Source: Amborella trichopoda (lineage: Eukaryota; Streptophyta; Magnoliopsida; Amborellales; Amborellaceae). Taken from it: a stretch of 64,000 bases of DNA. Below are positions 25,801 to 37,800 of this stretch, piece by piece. The stretch lies in assembly GCF_000471905.2 (NCBI RefSeq), contig NW_006500065.1, positions 2,176,183 to 2,240,182 of the forward strand, given 5' to 3'. Made by a program: the position numbers and the translations under genes. The notes beneath the pieces were generated by a model. That model was not told where the DNA came from, made no database searches, and saw only the letters and a list, made by a program, of their open reading frames with translations. How positions within the stretch are numbered: the first letter of the stretch is position 1; each line of letters begins with the position of its first letter.

Positions 25801-28800
25801 GAAAGGCAAAATTGATATTTTACAATTTAATAGGGGCCTAATTTTAAGTGGGATCCACAAGAACAAAGGGGTGGTAACAACTCCCACACATGGGTAGGGT
25901 ACATAGGGATGGTACATGAGGCCCACAAGGGCCACACATTCCACACACAAAGTGAGATGCCCCATTTCAAAATTAAAATATTATTGAAATATTACTTGTT
26001 TTAAGGAGTCCTGTTTGTATTGGGATTCCTACTTGGACTAGGACTCCTACATTTGCTACTTGGACTAGGAGTCCTACATAGATTAGAATTCATATTAAAA
26101 TGTTATTTTTTTAAAAGAATTCAAATTAAAATGGAAATCTGACCAATAGTGGATATGGGTTAAAGACTCAGGAGATGAGGTTCCTAAAATTCATCCCTAA
26201 ACCATGATGGCTGATTTTTGGGATGGATGGGTCAAATTTATTTCCTTCTCTCCCCTCATAAATTACCAAGAATCCCATTGGTCAAATTGAAATCGAATTA
26301 AGACAGGTATGCCCTAAGCCTCTTGAAAATTATAAATAGGGGGGTCACCCCTTATTTCATTGATTCAATTTTCTTGCTTCTCTCTCACTCTCTTCTTCAC
26401 GCCTCATCTCTATCTCTCTAAAAATCCTCCTTTTTAACCGCAAAACAACCCTAATGTGAAAAATTACCAAAAAGGACAAAAGAACCCTAAAAACCATGTA
26501 CTTGTGAGGGGAAAAAAGGATTTTTTGTTTTTCTTTTTCTTTTCTTTTTTCTTTTTTGCACCATCATATATGATCGGTTCGGCACTGGATCATTCAGTCT
26601 AGGGGGTAGACTAGACAGGACAAGCCATCGATTCGCCGGTTTCCGTTTTAAACTGACCAGCCCGCTCCAGTCTTGACGACATTAGTTTTTTACACCATCA
26701 AATCTGGTCGGTTTGGCACTGAATCATTCGGTCTAGGGGGTAGACTAGACATGACAAGTCATCGATTTGCCTGTTTCCGTTTCAAATTGGCCAGCCCGCT
26801 TCATTCTTAATGACATTAGTTTTACTCATGATCCGCACCTCGTATTGGCCACTAATTTTACAGTACGTTAGTTCGCAAGGTGTGTTATAATTCCTACAAT
26901 CATGCAATTTGTCAGTGCATTTATTTGTCTAGCATCCAGGATTTTTGCACACATACCAAACAGTCGGATCCCACCTTACATGCTCCGCTTTCTTATAGCA
27001 AACTTCTTGTGGTGACTGCACTTATTGCATGCTCATGAGAACATTGGTATGTTCTAACTCGTCTTCTCCATGCACCTCCCTTGTTTCTTCGCTCAGGAAT
27101 GTATGTGATGAACCCAGACATAGTCACATGATCTAGTTGACGCACTAGGATGACTTATAGTAGTGATATATCAAAAACAACTCGTAGGACAAGTATTGTG
27201 CCATCCGTGACAACCATGATACATTTAAATGCCATACGAAGGGTTGGAAGATTCTAACTGCCCAACTTCCACCTCACTCCACTTGGTCCTTTTAGGTCTT
27301 GGGAGAGCTACCATCCTTCACAGGCGATGAGCAAGTCCTGTTTAACAAAGAATGCAACATTTTTGGACCCAAACATGTGAATCATTGGCAGATGCTTCCA
27401 GTTGACACAAACTCATATGATCTGCTTTGTGATACCTAGATGGTATGCTAAATGAAAGGGAGCAGACATGATTTGGAGCAAATGAAGAAAAATTTAATCC
27501 CACTACTGCATGAATGTCACTTCGTAGAAGAAAGATTTCCTTAATTTTGCTATTTCTTCCCCAGAGAGGAAGGATAAAGAAAGGACTAAGTTTGTGTGAT
27601 CCATGACTGACGTCAACGAAATTCCGGGTCTTGAGTTTGAGGAGCCCCTAAGCTGGGTTAGTTCGGTTGATGACTTGAGTTGCATAGCGTGATACATGGA
27701 GGGAACACCAAGAGAATCTGAAACCTTCCGCACAAAAAAACCAACATAAACACCACATTAAATCCAATGCAACTTCCCTAATTTAAAAAAAGAAAAAAGA
27801 AAAAAAAGACATGTTTTAACATGACCTAATGCCCAAAACAGTCTCCCAAATATCATAACAAGCACAAAACCGACCCATAACCTCAGAGTTCCCTATTTTC
27901 TAAAAAAGGAAAAGCATAAAAATGACAACATTAAACTCACTATAATATCTAATGATTAAACTACAAAACGATTTCCCCAAAATAACAACATAATAACCTT
28001 TTTTTGTAACCCTTTAGACTACCTTTTTTTATTTCTTTAAAGAATTTAAATTACAAGAATGAAAAAACAAAACTAATGAGCTTACTAGCTTGTTGGGATA
28101 GCTTGAGAAGCTTGCGTGATTGAGGGCCAACTTCTTGGAAAATCCATGCAAAGGAGGGAACTTAGGTGTTGGTCGAGAGAGAGGAGGTAGAAAAACCCCT
28201 CTCTTATATTAAGGTTTTAAGTTCAAGGGCCTATAGAAATATGATTAATGATCCAAAGGCATAGTTGCTTGGATCTCCCAACCCAGGTGGCGATCCCGTT
28301 CCAGAATCTCGCTCCCGCATTTTTGGAAAGGGAGCTTCAAAGGATCTTGATTTTTAAAATTTGGGATCCCCACCCCCCTGTTAGGGAACCTGATTCCCAC
28401 CTTAAAGACGAAGATAATGACCAAAACGATGATTTTCAAGCGTGCTAGCATTGCAACTATAATTTAAAAATATTTGTATCACTTGTTGGCTATAAACAAA
28501 GAGATCCCTATTTTAAGGAGTCCATATAATTCTAACTATATATTCTTTAAGGTTAGGAGCAAAATCCCCAAAAGGTTGGGATCGAGATCTCAAAAAGATG
28601 GGATCAAGAAACCAAACATTAAGGGATCTCGATCCTAACATATGCATTGTACGGAACAAAGTGCGACGACTTAACAATGATCCACATAGTCACAACCCAA
28701 GTCACTTTCTGGGCCACAAATCACAAAGCCTCAAAGGCATCTCGGCTTCAACCTTCCTCCAAAATTGGAAAGAAATCCTCCACAACCATTCACCTCGGAT

Positions 28801-31800
28801 CACGAGAGCTAACAACTATTCTACTCCATCAGAAGGCCTCATAAAACTCAACTTCAATGGGTGTTCCCTTGGAAACCCTGGACCTGCAAGAGTAGGTGGG
28901 ATCTTCAGAGACCATCACGACAGTATTCTGGCGTCGTTCTCCCAGCACATTGGCCACGCCGACTCCCAGGTAGCTGAGTCTACAACACTTTTCTCTGGAC
29001 TTAAAAGGTTTGACCCCGCATGGGAACAACCTCTGATTGTGGAAGGAGATGCCCAAAATATTATTACTTGGGCTGCTGGACATGACCCCCCTCTCCTTGG
29101 TACCTTACTTCGGTTTATGACGAGATTATGCATGTTTGCAAGGATACAACCGTCTTATGGAAGCATATTTGAATCAAACACCCTAGCGGACCAACTGGCT
29201 AAAGATGGAATGGCTGCAAGCATCTTGAATTCACAAGATTATTGCTCTTTCTCAATCCTGAGTCTCTTATTTTTTGTACGCTTTTGTAATGGGCGACTAT
29301 TATAAACCCCACCTCCTGAGTTTCCATTTTTTGTACACTTTTGTAATGGGCAACTGTTATAAGCCCCACCCATTTTTTGTATAAGGATAGCCTATTTTTG
29401 GCCGAGAGGCCCGGTCTGTGGGCACTCTCAACGATACACTATAATCCTTTACTTTTTTAATACAACAGTTAAGAGCATAAAATATATATATATATATATA
29501 TAGATATATGCATTGTAACCATAGGGATCTTTTAACCTTTCAGGTCCCCCGCTCCTGATCCCGATCCCAACAACTATGTCCAAAAGACCCAAACAATAAC
29601 TAAAAACCAACCTTCCAGCCATGTTAGTTGGAAGAATAATACCAGAAAAAACAAAAAAAGAAACAAAAAATCAATATCAAGAATAGTTGGATCAACCTGG
29701 ACTGGTCGAACTAGCTAGTCCAATGGATCAATCTCTAGTTTGATTAGGTTACACTAATCCTAGTCCAGCAGGTCAGACCGGTTGGTCCAGTTTGGCTTTG
29801 ATACGACTAGCAAGCCTTAGAGCCTCAGATCCATAATCTGAACCTCTTTTTTGCCAAAAGCCTATTTCTAAAAACCCCTAAGCTAGCAAAGCAGCAATAC
29901 GGCATTCCTAGCCTCAACTGTTTGGACATTAAATACAATGAATACAGAAAATTACAATACCAATATCACCTGGGGATCGCAAACAGCTTTCCAAGCCTCA
30001 AACCATCTAGCTATTCTGCTAGATGCCAACCTAATTGATGGAGGGCCAAGACCTTTCCTTTTTAAATTCATATGGTTGGGAAACAAAAGCCTCCCAAGCC
30101 TCATCAGAGATAGATGGATTTCTTTCAAGGTGTATGATTTGAGTCTGCAAAATGTCCAATGTTAAAGACAACCCACAAGTTTTGGAATAAAGGGTGTTTT
30201 GGGCAAAATGGAACCAAAAAACAAAAAACTTGGCAGAAATGAATATATCATGATCGAGGAACGAAGAAAGTGCGGAAGCAAGGGCAGCCACTCAAGCATG
30301 CCTGCGCTGGAAGAAATTATATGGCATTGGACATCAAGAATCAAATAGCTTAAAGAGAAGGCCATCATAAGTATGGGGTTCTTGCACAAGGAAGTAATAG
30401 GAGGAACAATAGTTCCTAAGTAATCAAATCTAAATAAAGATTCACATGTGCCAAAAACATACAGAGGCAATAACCAAATATTTCTACAGGTTGTTCATCA
30501 CATGGGCATCCCTAGATGAAGTTCCCTATACAAGATTATCCTTGGAGTGTGAGAGATAGGTGGAGAGACTGTTCGCGATGGTGAAGCAAGTGGTCCTCAA
30601 CCTAGCAAAGAAGCGCAACCCAGGCACTGATGGGTACCCATTAGCCTCTCTGCGTTTGCTAGGAGTTCTGGAGACATGTTGAAGATGATCTTTTGCAAAT
30701 ATTTCAGGAGTTTCATGAAAGAGGAACAATCCACGTGTATGAATGCAACTTTCACAGGTTTGATCCCCAAAAACGAAGCTAAAGTTATTAGAGATTCCCA
30801 GCCCATAAGTCTGATTAGCAGTGTCCATAAGATGATGCCAAAGTAATGGCATCTAGACTAAAAGAGGTATTAAACCAAGGAAATTATTTAATAATAACCC
30901 TACTAGAAACCAAGATGTTTCAAAAGTGTGAAGGAAATTAGTTTATCTAGAATAGAGGATCGTTGAATACCATGCATGAAACAGGTTCTCACTTGCATCA
31001 ATTATTTGCATATGATTGTATGCACATCATTCACCACTTGCTACTTAAATTCTGTTCATTATGCAGCTTTTTATACACTTACGACTTCAGTATCCTCTTG
31101 ATTTTCCTCGTCAAATAATTTACATCTAGATCTAAATGAAACTTTGGCATGAAGAGTATAGTTTGAATATAAAAAGGAGCAAGAATATGTAACTTACAAG
31201 TAAAAGACCTGGACCAATCCCTTTATAAAGTGTACGCCAACCTTCCTCCTTAAGAATTGTTCTTATAGCATCTAGCTCAGCGAAGAAAAATAAGACAAAC
31301 TAATTTACGAAGTTATAGACAAAATGAAACTGCTAAATGTGAATTACGAAAAAAAAAAAATGAAAGACAGAAGAATGAATGATGAGATACTATTGTTTCT
31401 CTTTTTTAATGGACATGCTTATGAATCAAATGTCCAAAACATCATAACATCATATAGCAAATACATTTAATCACTAATCACTTCTTAACCAATATAGAGT
31501 TAACAATTATGTGGAAAAATTGGAGTCCTTCCAAAAACGTAGAACAAAAATGCAAAATTTTGACCAAACCAGCCTCCACTAATGCCTGATTCTACCCCCA
31601 TAGCTTAGTCATTCAAACCTTGAAGTTCTTGCAGTCTAACACTGGCATCATAAGTTTCACTTTAAATCTGTACTTATCGATAAAAATTTGACCTTAAGCA
31701 GGCTCTTCATTGCAGTCCACGATAAAAAAGAAGTATTACATCTGGCCAAATTCCTAGAATTAGAAGTAATAGTTCTTATTGGATCCTCATAAGTTGAGAG

Positions 31801-34800
31801 AAGAACACCTTCATATCAGATCATGGTAACCACATGAACTCATTTACAATTCTCGAAACCCTCCAATTATCAGACAGACCTACCAAAATATGCACTCATA
31901 TGGGCAATCTAAGTAAAGCCACATCCAAAAAGGAATGGCAGCTCCGGTCTGCACTTGATGTGCATGTAACTACAAGAAATAAATGTAGCCCAACCAAGGT
32001 AGGTTTCCCTTTCCACAGCACTCAGTGATATGGACCACAATGTGAAAGCTTTTCCCACAGGTAGAACCCATTGGTCTTTCCTCATATGCTGTCCCTCAGC
32101 CTATGGAGGTTCTGCCATGAACAGTTAATCACTTTGGCGATGTTAGTGGAGACGTGACTATTCATGATTTTTTGGGGAGAAATATTCAAACCAGTGTCTG
32201 CCTACTCAGGCAAGTCAACTCAGACTCATGCTAACCACTCAAGCTCAGTAGGTTGTGGAGCCCAGAACATCCCACAACTTGGGTAGTAAATTGAATTGCT
32301 TTATAATTGATTTATTCGTCGATCAAATCAATTATAATTGATCTATAATTAGTTTTGTATATACTTCTTCTGATTTTATGATCAATATTTTCTGAATTTT
32401 ATATTTCTATTTTTTGAGAAAATGATCATTAACAAGATTTCTAATTTTCTTTTTTACCTTTTTACTCATCTTTTATATACTTTTTGTGTTTGTTTAACAA
32501 TTTTCCCCAGATTTTTACCAACTTGGGGCAACTTTGGGCAACTTGGCATGGACTCGGGTGAGTCAACTCGAACTCGCCTAAGTTACTCAGACCACCTAAG
32601 TCCTGAGTTCCACACCAAGCCATGCTTTCGAACACTGACAGAAACTATTTCCAATGGATTACTATCAATCGAAGAGGGCGGATTACTATCAATCGAAGAG
32701 GGCCTCTCAAGATTACCAAACAAACCAAAATGTGACAGTTCAATACAAATTTATTTTCTCTTTGGTGAAGCTCACTAGTAAAAGTATGTACAGTAATATT
32801 CAAACATAACGACTAACTAGAAACAGCTATGCCAGGATTCACTTCAGTTAATAAAGGTTCAAAGGTGAACCCCATGAAAGGACAAGTTTCATTCATCAGG
32901 TTCAAAGGTGAACCCCATGAAAGGACAAGTTTCATTCATCAGGTCCAAAGTTCAAGTGACTTTGTTACAGTATCATTAAATTACAACATGAATGAAAACG
33001 ATACCATCATATATTCTCTTCAGATGCTTATGTAAGTGGGATCAACTTGATGGATGCATCTTCACATTAATCAAATACATTAGGTATCAAAATACCAGCT
33101 AATGCGTCACATTTCTAGAATATGGAAGAAAAAACGTTCAACGAAGTGGGAATAAATTTGTCTCAGAAAACTCCCTTTAAGCAAAGCTCTAGATCTATGT
33201 GTCATTTATGAATGTTTTGTTAAAGAAGGCAGTGAGCTATGAAGAGCAAGAACATAATGCAGCATGCTCTCCTTGGTCAATTATTCCTCTAGAATAGAGT
33301 ATAGTCATTACAAAATTCTTGGTATGAGCACAGAAGACTAGAGTAGATATCAAAGATATCACACAGTTGTTGTCACTAAATAATTCAAAAGAAAGCGAAA
33401 ATTTCTTGAAAAGAAAAGGCACAGCGAATAGTGATAGTCAAGCCCAAACAGAAAAAATAACTAGGGGGTGACCTTCTACCAGTTCTGGAGGTGCCCTTAT
33501 AACCTGCCTCAACACTAGAATAAGAATAGGTCAATCCAAGAAATGGACCTAGAATCTAGTAGTTCACTGGCAATCATGCGTGAATCAACCCATTCAGCAA
33601 CAGTGTAAACATAAACTGAAAAAGTAGTGGTAAAACGAAAGATTCTGCCTCCCTCCCTCCCTCACAGAATTTGAGCTTTCTTAAAGATAAGGAAGATGCA
33701 CATTGATGAAAGAGAGAGAGAGCTACTGCCTCTTTCTGCAGAGGAATCCTCCCCATTGTTGTTTGGAGACGTCAATAAAATGGAATTCAGGTATTTGGAG
33801 TTCACTAAATAGAGAGAGAGAGAGAGAAAACGACACACACACACACAAGCACGCACGTGCACACACACACACACACACACACACCGTAACAATAGTGAAC
33901 TTAGAATTTCATACTCCAAACTTTTTGACAATAAAATGCCCTCACAAATATAGATAAATTATTAACAATAGCTTGTTTAAAAATTTCGAGAAGGGCATAT
34001 TTATGATTTAATTTAAAGATCCACTCGTCATTCAACAGTCAATGGAATCTTTTTAAGTTTGAAATCGAGTTTTGGAGGGATTTTAAAAAGTCAAAAATAC
34101 CCTTCCTAAACTACATGAACTATTTATAGTCAAAGCCATTTTCGAATACGTAAGGGCAACTTATGGTCAAAAGTTTTCAAGCAGTTACCATTAGTGTGGT
34201 ATATTCTAAAATATTCTAAAATAAACCTATGTATGTATGAATGTATGCACATATGTATGCATGCATGCATGCATTCATGTGTGCATATATATGTATATAT
34301 ACTTATGTATGTATATATGTGTTAGTCCAGATGCAAACCAGAGCATTTTCTAGTGCATGTCCATGGATGTGCCATGGAACTTAGATGTTTCAGTGATCCA
34401 AAACAGAACACAAACAACATGAAATTCTTATATATTCCATAAATGTAAAGAATTCCTACATAAACTTTGTCTTGCAGATAAAATGCAGAGATGTGCATAT
34501 CATTGGTTCAATTTTACAAAGTGCATAAAATCATGAGTTTACATTTGTTAAGCTTAAGAATATAGACAACACAGTGAATATTAGTTATGAAACAGACCAG
34601 AAAATCCAGAATATGGTGGAGATTGACTCAATGGTGTCTGAAGCTGCAACCTTGTTTTGACTAGCCAAACAGGATTTGTGAAAAGACATGCCTAAGAATG
34701 CCAAAATCAAATGGTCATTTCACTTGAATCCCAATATGCAGAACCTGGAAAACAACATTGTCAAAAGAACACATAGCAACTACAAAGACACAAACATGGT

Positions 34801-37800
34801 ATAAAATTAAAATATCTTGACTAGTAGTTATCTTAAAGATAGAAGGCAACCGGAAATATAACCTCTGGATGAATATATAAATGTTGTCAAAGATTAACAA
34901 CTGTTTTCCATCAAAAGAATGAACATGAAAATAACATGATAAAAAGACCAAAATGAAAACAAAATAAGAAAGCATTTGAAAGTTAAAAGAGTTCACCATC
35001 AATGATTGCACCTATTTTTTTCAAACAAAGGCTACAATCACAAGTGACGCAGCTTACCGGCATACACAGGGTGCCGTGAGCAAGTTGTACTCTTAGAACC
35101 ACGAGTCTAGGCAACTTTATGTAGCGGTAGGATAGTTGAGGATTCCTTCTGCACCGTCCCACGGGCATGCTGGGTACCTTCAAAGAGTTCTATAGCACAA
35201 GGATCGCGTCTTTGTAGAATTACCTAATCCAGATCCAGATTTCAGGTCAAATCTGGCTTTGCATGTTAAAGTTAGCAAGTTTCATCAGAATGTTTAAGTA
35301 ATTCTAAGGATTCAGATCTGAATCTTGTTTTCAAAGGCTCAACTATTTTTTGATTGATTCACAAATCAGCACAAGCCAATATGTTTTTATTTCTTTATCA
35401 AATTTTCATTTTGAATGTTTTCGTTAAATCAGCACAAACCAATATGTTTCGAATTCTTTATCAACTTTTCATTTTGAATTTTTTCATTCAAATATTAACT
35501 TCAATTTTTTTTTAAAGAAATCTTTTCATTTACTGGGTTTAAAGAATGGTTGTACAAGTACGAGGAGTCATAAAGTTGAGTCTTTACAAAAATGACTCTG
35601 TTTGTCATAAATGAACTACGAAAAAGGATGGGTTTTGAACACCTGCCCTTACTAAGAACAATCTCATTGATCTCCACAAGTGTGTGAAACAGAATCAGAA
35701 ATTGTGAGTCCCCTCAAAAATTTCATTGAGTGTATTGTGAAAACACCATTAATGTTCTATATCCCTTGTAGCTGATGCTATGATATTGGCTGTGTCTGCT
35801 TCAAAAATAATCGAAGTCCATGTTAGGGCTAGAATTCTTAAACCAGATAGCAACGTCCTGGTCTCTGCTTCATTAGCATCGTGAGCTAACAAGGGACCAG
35901 AGAATAGTTTAAGGTTTCCCTTCCGTGGTAGTTCCTTACGACATTCCCTACCCTTGCTACACCGGATCCCATACAAACATCCATCAAATGTTAGCGAATC
36001 CACTGGTGGTGGCTCCCATTTTGGCACACTTATGTGCTCAGTATTTACCTTTAAGAAACTCTAGCCATTGACTCTCAAAGTCAGCTTTGAAGAAACACAA
36101 TTCCTTTTTATCCTCACACAAACAATAACTATGGCACCAATACTGTCTTTGCAGTGCGGCAGTACCAAAAGAGAACTCCACAGCACCACTAATGCTTCTA
36201 TCATACTCAGTTCCTCCAATTCTAGACCCAACAGACCCGACAGAAAGGCACAAATCTTACCTGCTGTTTTGCAGTGCCAAAAGAGAAGTAACACTGATAC
36301 CGTGTCCTGTTAACCGATTAAGCATATATCCGTCAAGGCTACCCTCTTCAACCCACTTCATCAGAAGAAGAAATTCTGTAATTCTGGAAGCCACTCTAAC
36401 AAAGCTACTATCTTGTCATCCTTGAGCGTTCCTCAGAGATTGGGGCTCCATACTGCCTGAGTACCTGAGCCCTCTACTGCATCCCCAACTGTTGCCTGCT
36501 GGTTAGTAGCCAATTTGTAGAGTGCTTTTTCTTTATTATTACCCAAAGAAGTTATCATGAGTCATGTGATCTATAATATCAGCAACACAATTAATCACAA
36601 AATCTTCCTGACATTTGTACTCCCAATGAATTACAAGTTCTAATAGTGTAGCATCTCAAGTAAGCATACAACTGATCAGAACACAACATTTGCCTAATAT
36701 AGTCAATCCTTGTTTGATTTATTGGCTTCTAAATGTTTTAAGATTCAGAAAAAAACATGCATCAGAGAATTTGTAAGTTAATTTGGGGTTTGTAAGCTGC
36801 CCTATAGTTAACAATGCTTATTCCTTCTGGAAAAAATTACTTTGAGGCTGTCCTTACATATGTAGATCTAAAATTTTTGCACCACTGCTCATGAAAGTAA
36901 AAAGACATGACGTAGTTAACTTCCTTCCATGACAATTGGATTTTACAGCATTATGTACAATATTGGACATGTCAACGAGTTTACATTGACAGCCAAGAAG
37001 ATGCAAAACACAAAAATAACAAAACACTTTGTCAAAAACAGTTATTGATGATGGGATGCTCCTAGGATATCATCTAGAAAATTTTGCAACAAAGCCGTCC
37101 ATAAACCACAGACAAGTTTGAAAATAAGCCACATATGTATGGGCAGGCCTCATAATTCCTCTTTCTTTTGTTCATACAAAATAATAATAATTAACCAAAA
37201 AATTAGCTATTGCACCTGATCCCCCTGCAAATCTTAAAAACTAACACAAATAACATGACATCAAAGAAACATACAGGCGAAGACATTATTGGAAATATCA
37301 CTGAAATTTAGTGAACAAATGTCAGATTGGTGCATGCAAGAGGATTTCTGGGCGTGTACCAAAACTCGAACTTTGGTTGCTTTCAACATTGTCCCGTATC
37401 AAATGCTCCATAAATCAGTGTCGGATGTGTGAGTATCAAAATTGTTGGTGTCCCCTTGATGTACATACCATTGACATCCTATGTAAAAGCCAGACTAGGA
37501 AACAGATGCATGCATCTTTGTCCAACTCCCTAAGAGGGCTGCCCCACACCTGCATTACTACAACGTAGTAAGTGCTGCTATGGATGAGGTTCCATCTAGG
37601 AGTACAGAACATGAAACTAGGGGTGGGGAGTCAGTGATAGTTGTGGGATAATAAATCAAAATACGAAGGGACAAGTTGAAAGCATGTCTTATGAGCTGGC
37701 TTGAACCTCTGATAGTGGAAATTTACAGCACAAGATGATGGGCCATGAAAACTTTGAGTACCATCTTCCACATTCACGTCAGATGCGGGGGTATCAGCAT

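Larger units (their letters stand above)
28260..29578. mobile_element. hAT-like DNA element hosting an L1 insertion
   Basis: Ends form an inverted repeat: catagttgcttggatc on the left and, as reverse complement of the right end, catagttgttgggatc. It is flanked by the near-identical octamers tccaaagg (28252-28259) and tccaaaag (29579-29586), which suggests an 8-bp target duplication as in hAT elements. Without the L1 insertion (28652-29505) and its duplicated target, the element would be about 450 bp and non-coding. Confidence 0.7.

Noticed and set aside
33703-33957. Open frames on both strands over ac/ag runs
   Set aside because: Explained by the compound microsatellite.
35749-36027. 92-codon minus-strand frame as a host RNase H gene
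   Set aside because: Flanking L1 residues, stops and an A-run at the end show it is the RNase H of a LINE remnant.
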